This document shows, in pieces, positions 54,253 to 63,221 of a stretch of DNA of 64,000 nucleotides. Every line of letters starts with the position of its first letter. Position 1 is the stretch's first letter. Source of the stretch: Microbulbifer sp. YPW16 (GTDB lineage Bacteria > Pseudomonadota > Gammaproteobacteria > Pseudomonadales > Cellvibrionaceae); assembly GCF_021290385.1 (NCBI RefSeq), contig NZ_CP089928.1, positions 372,001-436,000 on the forward strand, in the 5' to 3' direction. The notes below the pieces were generated by a model. That model did not search any database. It saw only the letters and a list, made by a program, of their open reading frames with translations, and had not been told where the DNA came from. The position numbers and the translations under genes were made by a program.

Positions 54253-56976
54253 TCAGAACTTGTACTGCGCGCTCAGGGCAAATGAGGATCCCGGCTGTTC
54301 TTCGTAAACGATGACGCCCTCCCGCTCGATCTCTACAGACTCATCCAGCAGGTTCTGCATCTTGGCCTTGATGGTTAACTCCTGGGTGGGATACCAGGAA
54401 TAAGTCAGGTCCAGCGAGTGGAACGGCTGCTCGAATGCATCCGGCGAGCCGTTACGGCCGGCCAGGTACAGGCGCTCACCGAATACGTTGTAACCCAGGG
54501 TAGCCGCGTGGTAACCGTCGGGCGAATCAAAACCAACCAGCATATTGACCACGTAATCGGAAGCACCGGTCATTTCACGCACGGCGTTGGTCGGTGCGTC
54601 CGCCTCAGTGCCGGCAACCAGCTCTGACTCCTGCAGGGTGATATTGCCCTGGACAAAGAAACTGTCCATGGTTTCGCCCAGGAAGCCCATGGTCTTCAGG
54701 CCCTCAATCTCGACACCGGTGATCTCACCGGACTCGGCATTGATAATCTCCCGCGCGACGTTGGTATCACTGGAGCCCAGCTCGAAGAATTCGATCGGGT
54801 CGAGGATGTCCTTGTAGTAGGCAGAGAGAGTCAGGTTGTCGCCGTTGTCCAAGAACCACTCTGCGCGCAGGTCATAATTGGTGATCTCGGACGGGCGCGC
54901 ACTGGGATTACCCTTGATCTGCTCATCGGTGATCGGGTCGATATAGATGGCATCGGTGATCTCACGCAGGTCGGGACGCACCGCGGTCTTGCTGGCACCA
55001 AAGCGCAGCTGGAAGGTTTCGGCCCAGAGATTACCAATATACGTCAGTGCCAGAGATGGATAGACCGCATCTTCGCTGAACGTTGCATCTTCCAGCTCCT
55101 GGCGATCCATGGTGACCTGCGGATCATCGATGGTGTAGCCGTAGGGGTTCCAGTCCAGCGCCACCTGGTTGTAGTCCTCCCAGCGGGCGCCGGCGGAGAC
55201 ACGCCAGGTTTCATTCAGTGTCCAGTCGAACTTACCGAACGCGGCATCGGTCAGGGTTGCGGCGATATAGCTCTGGTTGTTTGCACCGGCGCGATCGAAC
55301 ACAAAGTTGTTGTTCGAGTCGGTGATGTTCTGGTCGCTGAGCACCTGGTCCAATGAACCGTTCAGGGAATCAACACTGTCGACATCCAGGGCACCCAGGC
55401 GGAACTCGGTCTCCTTGTAGGTACGCCCCTTCTCTGTGCGGGCAAAGCCACCGCTCAGCTCCAGTGTGGAAGAAGAGAACTGCAGCGGCAGGGTTGCAAT
55501 CCAGCCATAATCCTTGACCGTGTCTTCCAGATCCGTAAAACGGAAACCTGAAGTATTGGTGCCAATGCTGACGGCCGAGCTGACAACTGCACCGGATTCG
55601 TCAGTAGTGGTATCTGCATTCACTGACACCTCATTGGGAATATCAGTGGCAGCGGTGGCTTCGGAATAGAACCAGTCGAACGCCAGGTCTTCCGGCACCC
55701 AGTTGAGCATGCCACCGGGCATCATTTCCCTGGTCTGGGCACCAACCACATGGCTGCCCTTGACCTGGTTAACAAACAGGTCGCGCTCTTCGTACTTGAT
55801 GCTGTACTCACGGAAGCCCCGGCCGTCAGCGAGCTGGCGATTCTCGTTGAAGTAGTCGCGGATGGCAGTTTCGTCATCGGTATTGCGCAGGTACAGGCTG
55901 GTGCTGGAGATTTCGTGATCATCCCCATAACGGACACCCAGGTTCAGGTTACCGCTCAGGTCGACAGAATATGTGGACTTGTTCTGGGTATCGAATTGCT
56001 GGTCGGGCGAGCCGAAGCTGCGCTTGACACGCTCCTCTTCACGCCACTTGTTCTTGTAGGAACCCCCGGCCAGGAAGCCCACTTCCAGGTCATCACCGAT
56101 ATAGAAGCGATTGCCGACACTGCCCTTGATATCAGTATCCGGCGCACTTGATTCCTCCTCAATGGCGACATCGCGGTTGAGGTACAGCGCCATCTCACGA
56201 TTCAGCTTCTGCGCCGCAGAGAAGGCATCCTGCGGGGAATCGTATTCAACGCCTTCTTTTTGCAGGGTATCCCGGATATCGGCTACACCCAGGCGCCCCT
56301 GGAAACGCTCCAGGTACCAGTCTATTTCACCGGCAAGTTCCCGCGTTCCATCGTCAGTGCCGAAATCATCATCGTCACCGCCACGATAGCTCAGCACATC
56401 CCCGTCGGTCTCCGAGTTCGTGCCGGTGCCGAGCTCAAGAGAATACGTCAGCGACTCCGGGATGCCCCTGGTGCGGATATCAACGTTACCGCCCCCAAAG
56501 GTCGCAGCCTTGTCGGCAGAATAGGATTTCTGCACGGCGAGGGAATCAACCACCGAGGTGGGGAAAATATCCAGGGGGATTACATTACGGGTCAGGTCCG
56601 GTGAAGGGACCGTAGCGCCATTCATGGTGGTGCTGGAATAGCGCTCACCCAGGCCGCGTACATAGACAAACTTGTCGCTTACCAGTGAAAGGCCGGAAAC
56701 GCGGCGGAGAGCTGCGGCAACCGTGGAATCACCCACGCGCCCGATCATCTCCGAGCCCAGCACGTCAGTGACGACCTCTTCCTCCAGGCGCTCACTGACC
56801 AGCATCTCCGCCGAATCACGCAGGCGGCCCTGGACCATCACTTCTTCGATTTGCTGTGCTTGTGGAGCGGGAACATCATCCATCTCCACCTGGGCCCAGG
56901 CATTGGGCGTCAGGGTCGAGGCCGTGGCGATAGCCAGTACCAGCGGCGCTCTTTGAAACTTTTCGATCTTAACCAT
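54253..56976 (-). CDS. TonB-dependent outer-membrane receptor paired with a lipoprotein
   Basis: 907 residues: signal peptide (about 1-28, NAWAQ), TonB box IEEVMVQGR, and plug (about 55-175) with VYVRGLGERYSSTTMNGATV, IPLDIFPTSVVDSL and FGGGNVDIRTRG. A barrel follows, rich in acidic loops, ending in the terminal Phe of FALSAQYKF. The plug type with ERYSSTTMNGA and ATFGGGNVDI recurs in receptors encoded next to a beta-helix lipoprotein, as here. The lipoprotein gene lies 118 bp upstream on the same strand. Substrate unknown. Confidence 0.93.
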   Translation of the reverse strand: MVKIEKFQRAPLVLAIATASTLTPNAWAQVEMDDVPAPQAQQIEEVMVQGRLRDSAEMLVSERLEEEVVTDVLGSEMIGRVGDSTVAAALRRVSGLSLVSDKFVYVRGLGERYSSTTMNGATVPSPDLTRNVIPLDIFPTSVVDSLAVQKSYSADKAATFGGGNVDIRTRGIPESLTYSLELGTGTNSETDGDVLSYRGGDDDDFGTDDGTRELAGEIDWYLERFQGRLGVADIRDTLQKEGVEYDSPQDAFSAAQKLNREMALYLNRDVAIEEESSAPDTDIKGSVGNRFYIGDDLEVGFLAGGSYKNKWREEERVKRSFGSPDQQFDTQNKSTYSVDLSGNLNLGVRYGDDHEISSTSLYLRNTDDETAIRDYFNENRQLADGRGFREYSIKYEERDLFVNQVKGSHVVGAQTREMMPGGMLNWVPEDLAFDWFYSEATAATDIPNEVSVNADTTTDESGAVVSSAVSIGTNTSGFRFTDLEDTVKDYGWIATLPLQFSSSTLELSGGFARTEKGRTYKETEFRLGALDVDSVDSLNGSLDQVLSDQNITDSNNNFVFDRAGANNQSYIAATLTDAAFGKFDWTLNETWRVSAGARWEDYNQVALDWNPYGYTIDDPQVTMDRQELEDATFSEDAVYPSLALTYIGNLWAETFQLRFGASKTAVRPDLREITDAIYIDPITDEQIKGNPSARPSEITNYDLRAEWFLDNGDNLTLSAYYKDILDPIEFFELGSSDTNVAREIINAESGEITGVEIEGLKTMGFLGETMDSFFVQGNITLQESELVAGTEADAPTNAVREMTGASDYVVNMLVGFDSPDGYHAATLGYNVFGERLYLAGRNGSPDAFEQPFHSLDLTYSWYPTQELTIKAKMQNLLDESVEIEREGVIVYEEQPGSSFALSAQYKF

Positions 56977-57094
56977 TTCCAGGCCTCTTATATTTCCTGT
57001 TGATCCTGCGGTAGAAGCAAACAGGGCGCCGACTCCCTTTGCGAAAGTGGCGCCCCGGGTGATCAGGGACCAGGCCCCCGATCAAGTGCCCTGC

Positions 57095-58744
57095 TTAGTT
57101 TGCAAACCACAGCGGCTCGCCGTCGTGCAGGCCGTAGGTCCAGCCCTGGGTCCAGTCCAGGTCACCCTGGCTCAGCGCACCGAAGTAGGCGCGGGAGATT
57201 GGGCTGATGCTGATGGGTGCATCGTTGACCATCATGTTCCCGGTAGCGATGGAGAACACAGAGGGGGTGCCCTCGAGAAGCTGCAGCTGGGTAGCGTTCA
57301 TTGCGGTCGGGTCAACGGCGCCGGTGATATCGGCGAAGACGTTGTTGTTGGCAACGGCCCACTCTTCCAGGGTCTGTGAGCCAACCGGGCCACCCTTGGT
57401 GCGATCTTCACAGGCGAAGATATTGGACTCGATCTGCAGTTGGGTACCCATTTCCGCTTCAACCAGGGTCTCCGGGTCTTCAACACGCAGGCAGTAGTTG
57501 CTGCCATCAACACCGGTAGTGTCCGCATTGAAGGAAGCCAACACCATGGAGTTGGTGATCTTCGGGAAGATGGCTTCACGGAAGCGCCAGCCGGCACCCG
57601 GATCGTGGGTAGCGGTATCAGCACCATTGGCGGAGATAATGCAGGTAAGCCCGTCGATGACCGGACGGCTGTTGATACCGGCAGAAATCATCGCATCAAT
57701 AGTAGCGGCGTCTTTGTCATCGTAGCTGCCGATACCGTCAGACTCGATGCAATGGTTGCCATCGGTTTCCGCCTGAATTACCAGCGCGTTGGTGATGGAG
57801 CCGTTCCAGCCCTCGTCAATATCGATCGAGTCATCGCGCACGTACATGGCCAGGTAGTTTTCGAAGCTGACCGCGCCGCCGAACATCTCGATGCCGTCGT
57901 CGTAGGTGGAGTAAACCTGCAGGTTCTTGACAATGGTCTCGCCGCCCACGGCACTGAAGGTAATACCGTTCAGCTCGTCACCGTTGGCCACTTCCGCACC
58001 GGTGTGCTTGACTCGCACGTATTCCAGCTGGCCGGAGCTGTCACTGTTGTTGTCACCACCGTAGTTGGACTGGTCCTTGCCGGCAGCGCCTTCGGCCAGT
58101 ACGTGACACTCGGAAGTGTTCAGGCTGGCGTCGTAGCTACACTTGTTGGTGATACCGAAACCATTGATCACCATGCCGCCCCACTGCTGTACCGCATCGA
58201 AGGCAACGGCGTTGTCAACGGCATCAGAGGTGGAAGTGAAAGTGATCGGGGCATCTGCAGTACCCACCGCGAACAGCTGGGAGCCACGGTTAACGACCAT
58301 GAACTTGGTGCTGTCCGGGAAAGCGATGGTGGAGCCGGCCTCGATGGTCAGCTTGGCGCCGTCGCCCCCTTCAGCAATGCCGGCCGCCGCCATGGTCGCA
58401 TCGTCGTCGTAGTTGTTGCCGACAAACAGGCTGCCTTCAAAGATGTGAACACCACCGTTGTCCAGCGCAGGGATAAACAAGTCCTGGGTCAGGGCGTTAC
58501 CGGAGTCAACAAAGCTCGCCGAGTAGGTGCAATTTGCACCGTCGAAGGAGCCCTGCATTACCTGCCCGCTCTCCTCGTAAGAAGCGCAAGGGTTATTTGC
58601 GTCGGTGGGAGTGCCACCGCTTACAGAATTGTCGACTGAATTGTCGACAGTCTCCGGCTCGATGCTGATACCACCGCTGTCGCAGCCGGCTAGCAGGGCG
58701 GCAATGGCCGCGGAAAGCAGCAGCTTCTTGTTCACGTGTTTCAT
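57095..58744 (-). CDS. Predicted beta-helix surface or periplasmic lipoprotein, partner of the TonB receptor
   Basis: 549 residues. The lipoprotein signal has lipobox LLAGC with Cys21, then a short Ser/Asp-rich linker. The rest is repetitive beta-structure with repeats such as GGVHIFEGSLFVG, GAKLTIEAGSTIAF, and DGIEMFGGAVSFEN, typical of right-handed parallel beta-helix or adhesin-like folds. Several Asp/Asn-rich turns (YDDDAT, GDNNSDSSG, DDSIDIDEG) could bind calcium. About eight cysteines occur outside the lipobox. No catalytic motif is recognised. Position before the receptor suggests a substrate-capturing partner, by analogy with SusD-type logic but with no sequence relation to SusD. Confidence 0.85.
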   Translation of the reverse strand: MKHVNKKLLLSAAIAALLAGCDSGGISIEPETVDNSVDNSVSGGTPTDANNPCASYEESGQVMQGSFDGANCTYSASFVDSGNALTQDLFIPALDNGGVHIFEGSLFVGNNYDDDATMAAAGIAEGGDGAKLTIEAGSTIAFPDSTKFMVVNRGSQLFAVGTADAPITFTSTSDAVDNAVAFDAVQQWGGMVINGFGITNKCSYDASLNTSECHVLAEGAAGKDQSNYGGDNNSDSSGQLEYVRVKHTGAEVANGDELNGITFSAVGGETIVKNLQVYSTYDDGIEMFGGAVSFENYLAMYVRDDSIDIDEGWNGSITNALVIQAETDGNHCIESDGIGSYDDKDAATIDAMISAGINSRPVIDGLTCIISANGADTATHDPGAGWRFREAIFPKITNSMVLASFNADTTGVDGSNYCLRVEDPETLVEAEMGTQLQIESNIFACEDRTKGGPVGSQTLEEWAVANNNVFADITGAVDPTAMNATQLQLLEGTPSVFSIATGNMMVNDAPISISPISRAYFGALSQGDLDWTQGWTYGLHDGEPLWFAN

Positions 58745-58910
58745 GTTTCCCCCTAACGGAAGTGTTGCAAATTTGGGCAGCCAAAATTCTGACTTTTTTC
58801 TTCAGCTGTGCGTCCTGAATCCAAAAGCGTTTTTTCAGCAACCCGGAAACCTTAAATTTTTTGTTCGCCTTGGCGATTCGGACGAGGGGGAGTGTAGGAA
58901 TGCATTGTTG

Positions 58911-58928
58911 CGAAAATGTTACTTTTCG
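58911..58928. promoter_or_regulatory. Inverted repeat upstream of the lipoprotein/receptor operon
   Basis: CGAAAA and TTTTCG arms separated by 6 bp, about 170 bp upstream of the lipoprotein start in an AT-rich region. Possible regulator site; no family match is recognised. Confidence 0.35.
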
Positions 58929-59117
58929 GTTGTTTTCCAAAAAAACTTGCAACATCTGGCATGAATAGAAACAAAGATTACACTTATGTTGCGCCCATGT
59001 TTCAATCGAATAGTAATCGATCAAATGGAGGACAAATTCTATTCGGGGGAGATACAGCCAGAGGGCAACGGGGAAAAATTGCGGTTGGAATTACCAGCGT
59101 TACCTGGCCGGTAAGAC

Positions 59118-59138
59118 AAAAAAAGTGAAGCCACTTTT
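59118..59138 (-). terminator. Weak terminator after the DUF1285 gene
   Basis: 7-bp AAAAGTG/CACTTTT stem (59121-59127 with 59132-59138), followed on the minus strand by seven T residues (complement of 59118-59124). It lies about 110 bp past the stop of the DUF1285 gene. Confidence 0.55.
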
Positions 59139-59245
59139 AATGTCCCGTACTGGTCGGGCGGAGGAAGACAGGGATCTCTATCGGGCAGACAATAGGAATA
59201 TAATTGCGCAAGGGAACCGGCTTCCGGCAGCCGGGGCGCTGCTAC

Positions 59246-59812
59246 TCAGTATTGCCCCAGCGGCCATTCGCCTCCAGCACTCTTGATGACAAGGGTATCC
59301 TGTGGTCCCTCTGCGGGCGTCGCGGCCCAGCCGACGAGTTCGTAATAGACGTCACGGGAAATCCGGGCGAATAACCCGTTGCGCACTTCTATATAGGGAA
59401 TGGGTTGCGGCGGACGGCCAAACGGACGCAGCTCCCACTGGTGTTCCGCATCCAGGGGCACCACGTCGCCGGTATTGGTGGTGAAGAGCAGCTTGTCCTC
59501 GCCGTGCTGCGAGTCACCCTCCTTTCCGCGTGCGACCTGGGTAGCGAGGAATGGCACATCCTCAACCCGGATACGCCATTTCTCCACCGGGGTTACCAGG
59601 AAGTACTCATCGCCCTCGCGCTTCAGGATACTGGCAAAGAGGTTCACCAGCGGCTTGCGGCGGATGACAGTGCCCTCGTGTACCCAGTTTCCGTCGCGAC
59701 GAATGAGCATGTCCATATCGCCGCAGAGGTCCGGGTTCCAATCGGAGACTGGTGGATGCCCGCTGAACTCTTCCTGTAAGCGCTGCAGTTGCTGGAACAG
59801 GGGTTCAGCCAA
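59246..59812 (-). CDS. DUF1285 domain protein
   Basis: 188-residue cytoplasmic protein with the DUF1285 core GDMDMLIRRDGNWVHEG, RRKPLVNLFASILKRE and YFLVTPVEKWRI. The role of the family is unknown. The frame is open to 59893, which would overlap the TetR gene by 89 bp. TTG 59812 gives the usual family length and an 8-bp overlap with the TetR stop, but its ribosome site is weak; GTG 59848 is a further choice. Translationally coupled to the TetR gene. Confidence 0.87.
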   Translation of the reverse strand: MAEPLFQQLQRLQEEFSGHPPVSDWNPDLCGDMDMLIRRDGNWVHEGTVIRRKPLVNLFASILKREGDEYFLVTPVEKWRIRVEDVPFLATQVARGKEGDSQHGEDKLLFTTNTGDVVPLDAEHQWELRPFGRPPQPIPYIEVRNGLFARISRDVYYELVGWAATPAEGPQDTLVIKSAGGEWPLGQY

Positions 59813-60482
59813 AAGAGGAACTCGCGCTACCTTCTGACGGGGAGCCACCTTCAGGCCGGCGGCCGGACACGTCACCAATATGGACACCCACATCCATAAT
59901 GAACTCCATCAGTCCCTCACGGTCCTCGATCACATCGGCAAAGGACCGGGAGTGGTAGAGTTCGACGGCGCCCTGTACCAGGGCCCAATATGTGGAATAG
60001 TAGAAGTAGGCTGGCACCTTCTTGAGCACGCCCTGCTCCATCCGGCGCTCGAATACGCGGTTCAGTGCCGACGCATTGGAGTTACGGATGGCATGGAGTT
60101 CGGCGATCATTTCCGGGGCCAGGTTCAGCGCAATGATTTTCTCTTCGAGGCGCTGGAACAGGCGGTCCTTTGCCGGGTCGGCCATCCGCGATTCGAAGTA
60201 GGCGCGGGCCGGGGCGGTAATGTCTCCCTGCTCTGCCGTCGCTACGGCGGACTTGAGGCGCTCGGTCAGGGCCTTTTCGTAGTCCATCAGCAGGCGCATG
60301 TATATCTCTGTCTTGGAGATGAAATGCTTATAGATGGTGCCCTTGCCGATATCGACCCGCTCGGCGATCTGCTCGACAGTAACCTTCTCCTCGCCATGCT
60401 CGAGTAACAGTTCGAGCGCTGCATCAAGGATCCGCTGCTCCCTCGCGCGGAAGCGCTGAACCTTCTCCTTTGCCTTATCCAT
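59805..60482 (-). CDS. TetR-family transcriptional regulator
   Basis: 225 residues. N-terminal HTH: REQRILDAALELLLEHGEEK, then VEQIAERVDIGKGTIYKHF (recognition helix). The ligand domain is helical; the last 25 residues are Gly/Ser-rich. ATG 60482 has AAGG 8 bp upstream; earlier ATGs at 60503 and 60533 lack ribosome sites and the latter lies inside the dyad. The gene is divergent from tesB and in an operon with DUF1285. Control of an acyl-CoA gene such as tesB is plausible. Confidence 0.9.
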   Translation of the reverse strand: MDKAKEKVQRFRAREQRILDAALELLLEHGEEKVTVEQIAERVDIGKGTIYKHFISKTEIYMRLLMDYEKALTERLKSAVATAEQGDITAPARAYFESRMADPAKDRLFQRLEEKIIALNLAPEMIAELHAIRNSNASALNRVFERRMEQGVLKKVPAYFYYSTYWALVQGAVELYHSRSFADVIEDREGLMEFIMDVGVHIGDVSGRRPEGGSPSEGSASSSFG

Positions 60483-60520
60483 ACTTCCGACCTTAGGTGC
60501 CATACGGTTTTGAGACTGAA

Positions 60521-60551
60521 ATTGACTATCCATTCATGAATGATAGGCAAT
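60521..60551. promoter_or_regulatory. Long imperfect dyad upstream of the TetR gene
   Basis: 31-bp dyad: outer arms ATTG/CAAT and CTATC/GATAG centred on 60536, with an inner palindrome CATTCATGAATG shifted by half a base. It lies 38 bp upstream of the TetR start and about 280 bp before tesB, the usual place for an autoregulated TetR operator. Confidence 0.65.
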
Positions 60552-60834
60552 TAGTGGACATTGGAAAAGCGTTGCGGGGGACTTTGTGTGGAAAGCGCCG
60601 CTCGATCACGCGCCCCGCCGCCCCCGGAAGCCCTTGCGCCGGCATGGGCTGGGCCCAACCCAGTCGCATATGGCGCCAACAGGTCCATCATGGCCCGCTA
60701 AAGGAACATCCATACTGAGCAGATTGGTAATGGTCGTACCCTCCCGGGTTGTTATCATGCGCCGCTGGAATGCCCTCGGTTACTGGCCAATACTCAGACC
60801 GGGGCGATGGATCACTCAGAAAGTAAGGCACACA

Positions 60835-61680
60835 ATGGAAAAACTGAGCAAGCTGCTGGACGTAGAGGAGCTGGACCGGAATCTGTTCCGCAGCCGACAG
60901 CACGTGGAAAACTACCGCAAGGTGTTGTTCGGCGGCCAGGTGCTGGGACAGGCCCTGACAGCGGCCACCCGTACTGTTGAGAACCGCCTGCCCCACTCCC
61001 TGCACGCCTACTTCCTGCGTCCCGGCAGCAGCGACCTGCCCGTGATCTACGACGTGGACCCGATCCGGGATGGCGGCAGCTTTACCACCCGGCGAGTGGT
61101 GGCCAAACAGCACGGACGTGCCATTTTTAACATGTCGGCGTCCTTCCAGATCCAGGAGCCGGGCTTTGACCACCAGGTGGACATACCTACCGACGATGTC
61201 CCCGACCCGGAGTCGCTGAAGAACACCCAGCAGCTGGCTGAGGAGGCCGGGCTGGTCAGCGAGGCCCACGACCAGCGGCGCTATATGATCGACTTCCGCC
61301 CGGTGGACCCAGAGAGTTATTTCGACCGCAAGCAGCGCGAGGCCCGCTGCATGTTCTGGTTGCGGGCCGAGGGAGAGATGTCGGATGACCCGCTGGAGCA
61401 CCGCTGTGCCCTCTCCTACGCCTCTGACCTGGCGCTGCTGGGGACCAGCCTGCAACCCCACCCCATCTCCCTGTTCGACCCGCACCTGATGCCCGCGAGC
61501 CTGGACCACGCCATGTGGTTCCACCGGGACTTCAGGGCGGATGACTGGCTGCTCTACGTCACTGACAGCCCTTCCGCCAGCGGTGCCCGGGGCTTCTGCC
61601 GGGGCCAGCTGTTCACCCGCGACGGTGTACTGGTGGCGTCCACCGCCCAGGAGGGGCTGATCCGGCAAATTAAAAAGTAA
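60835..61680 (+). CDS. tesB: Acyl-CoA thioesterase II
   Basis: 281-residue double-hotdog thioesterase that hydrolyses medium and long acyl-CoA. Catalytic residues by alignment to E. coli TesB: D198 (YASDLALL), S222 (ASLDHAMWFH; Thr in E. coli) and Q272 (TAQEGLIR). N-terminal LFGGQVLGQAL and HSLHAYFLRPG are typical. ATG 60835 with AAGTAAGG is chosen; the upstream open frame to 60586 shows no similarity. Cytoplasmic. The tRNA-Pro gene follows 70 bp later. Confidence 0.95.
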   Translation: MEKLSKLLDVEELDRNLFRSRQHVENYRKVLFGGQVLGQALTAATRTVENRLPHSLHAYFLRPGSSDLPVIYDVDPIRDGGSFTTRRVVAKQHGRAIFNMSASFQIQEPGFDHQVDIPTDDVPDPESLKNTQQLAEEAGLVSEAHDQRRYMIDFRPVDPESYFDRKQREARCMFWLRAEGEMSDDPLEHRCALSYASDLALLGTSLQPHPISLFDPHLMPASLDHAMWFHRDFRADDWLLYVTDSPSASGARGFCRGQLFTRDGVLVASTAQEGLIRQIKK

Positions 61681-61688
61681 ATCAATGG

Positions 61689-61716
61689 TTTACAAGTGGA
61701 AAACGGCTGTTATAAT
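61689..61716 (+). promoter_or_regulatory. Promoter of tRNA-Pro
   Basis: -35 TTTACA (61689-61694) and -10 TATAAT (61711-61716) with 16-bp spacing and a GC-rich discriminator, 35 bp upstream of the tRNA. GC-rich discriminators are usual for stringently controlled stable-RNA promoters. Confidence 0.85.
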
Positions 61717-61750
61717 GCCGCTCGCTTCGTTGATGAGGCGACACACAAAT

Positions 61751-61827
61751 CGGTGAGTAGCGCAGCCTGGTAGCGCACTTCCTTCGGGAGGAAGGGGTCG
61801 GAGGTTCGAATCCTCTCTCACCGACCA
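61751..61827 (+). tRNA. proK: tRNA-Pro (anticodon CGG)
   Basis: 77 nt including the encoded CCA. Acceptor arms CGGTGAG/CTCACCG pair perfectly. The anticodon stem CTTCC/GGAAG encloses the loop TTCGGGA, giving anticodon CGG. The T loop is TTCGAAT. Nearly identical in layout to E. coli proK. Confidence 0.98.
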
Positions 61828-61835
61828 ATTACGAA

Positions 61836-61862
61836 AAGCCCGCTTTATAGCGGGCTTTTTTT
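61836..61862 (+). terminator. Rho-independent terminator after tRNA-Pro
   Basis: 9-bp stem AAGCCCGCT/AGCGGGCTT (61836-61844 with 61849-61857) followed by TTTTT, 9 bp after the tRNA CCA. Confidence 0.95.
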
Positions 61863-61979
61863 ATGCCGTGTGAAACCCATTCCCCTCTCGAATCATCACT
61901 TCGGTTGCCTCAATCCAGATGGCACCGTTACCCTCTTGCGCTGTCCAATCCCACTGACAACCTCACAGCGACAGGAAAG

Positions 61980-63221
61980 ATGTTTAGAAAACTGCACTCC
62001 CTGCTGGGTCCGCTTCTCGTCTGTACGGTATTTGCCATATCTACGCCAGCCGCAAGCAGCGAAACCTTCAAGCTGCTGTACCAGGCAGAAATCCAGCCCG
62101 AATCGGGCCGCGCCCTGGTCGAAATCCGGCTAGAGGGTGAAAAGTTACCCCGCAAACTGGAACTGCATCTCAACCCTGAGCGCCACCAGGAACTGGAAAG
62201 CGACGGTGACCTGGAGGTCAATGGTGACGAGGCGGTGTGGCACCCCAAGGGTAAATCTGCCAGCCTGCGCTACCAGTTCACAATCAACGAACAGAAGGGA
62301 TCCGGCAGTTTTGATTCCCGCATTACTGACAAATGGTCAATCCTGCGCAGTGACAAGCTGATCCCGCCGATTTCCGCCACTATGGAGAGTGGCCTGCGGT
62401 CCCGGGCCGAGCTGAAACTGGTACTGCCCGAGGACTGGTCGTCCGCCCTGCCCTACAAGGAAATTGCGGACGACCACTACCGTATCAAAGATCCTGGCCG
62501 GCGCTTCAAGCGACCCAAGGGCTGGATGATCGTGGGCCGGATTGGCAGCCGGCAGGACATCATTGATGGCGTGGACACCACTGTCGCCGCCCCGCTGGGC
62601 CAGAATGTGCGTCGCCAGGACACCCTGGCTTTCCTCAACTGGAACCTGCCTGAGCTCAAGAAGGTATTCCCGGAATTCCCGCAACACCTGCTGATCGTCA
62701 GCGCTGACGATCCCATGTGGCGGGGTGGCCTGTCGGGCACCCGCTCACTCTTTATGCACTCCGACCGCCCATTGATCAGCGGGAACCGCACCAGCAGCAT
62801 GATCCACGAACTGGTGCATGTGGCCACCGGAATCCGCGGCGACCACCAGAGTGACTGGATCGTGGAGGGCCTGGCCGAGTTCTACTCCCTGGAGATCCTG
62901 CGGCGCACCGGGGGCATCAGTGAGCGCCGCTACCAGGGAGCAGTTGATGAACTGGAGGAATGGGGCAAGGAAGCCCCGACATTGCTGGTCAAGCGCTCGT
63001 CCGGGCCTGTCACCGCACGGGCGGTCGGTATCATGCGCCAGCTGGACCGTGAAATCCGCGCGGCCACCGATGGGAAAGCAAGCATTGACGACGTGGCCCG
63101 GGCACTGGCTGAAGACCGGGGCAAGGTAACCCTGGCCCGGTTCCGCAAGCTGGCCGAGGAAGCCGCCGGTCGACCGGTCAAGGCCCTGGACAAGGACAAC
63201 CTCCGCGACGCGGAACAGTGA
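61980..63221 (+). CDS. Secreted gluzincin-like putative metallopeptidase
   Basis: 413 residues with a signal peptide (about 1-27, STPAASS). The N-terminal beta-domain (about 30-190) resembles that of M61/M1 aminopeptidases. The catalytic-type helix MIHELVHVATG carries HExxH at 276-280, with a downstream Glu in WIVEGLAEFYSLE acting as third zinc ligand. Family assignment rests on this motif and the domain layout; length is short for M61. ATG 61980 begins the signal peptide; the frame from 61863 runs through the tRNA terminator and is not used. Substrate unknown. Confidence 0.82.
   Translation: MFRKLHSLLGPLLVCTVFAISTPAASSETFKLLYQAEIQPESGRALVEIRLEGEKLPRKLELHLNPERHQELESDGDLEVNGDEAVWHPKGKSASLRYQFTINEQKGSGSFDSRITDKWSILRSDKLIPPISATMESGLRSRAELKLVLPEDWSSALPYKEIADDHYRIKDPGRRFKRPKGWMIVGRIGSRQDIIDGVDTTVAAPLGQNVRRQDTLAFLNWNLPELKKVFPEFPQHLLIVSADDPMWRGGLSGTRSLFMHSDRPLISGNRTSSMIHELVHVATGIRGDHQSDWIVEGLAEFYSLEILRRTGGISERRYQGAVDELEEWGKEAPTLLVKRSSGPVTARAVGIMRQLDREIRAATDGKASIDDVARALAEDRGKVTLARFRKLAEEAAGRPVKALDKDNLRDAEQ

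Larger units (their letters stand above)
58745..59245. other. 501-bp AT-rich gap upstream of the lipoprotein gene
   Basis: Noticeably more AT-rich than its surroundings, with T/A runs at 58790-58860 and 58935-58950. It must contain the promoter of the lipoprotein-receptor pair. It also holds an inverted repeat CGAAAA-N6-TTTTCG at 58911-58928 and, near 59118-59138, the terminator of the DUF1285 transcript. A short open frame at 58916-59128 lacks a ribosome site and domain and is not called. Confidence 0.6.

Noticed and set aside
57440-58639. 399-codon plus-strand frame
   Set aside because: Shadow of the lipoprotein gene; low-complexity Gly/Val/His composition and no start signals.
58916-59128. 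70-codon plus-strand frame in the AT-rich gap
   Set aside because: Unusual codons, no ribosome site, and it covers the terminator of the DUF1285 transcript.
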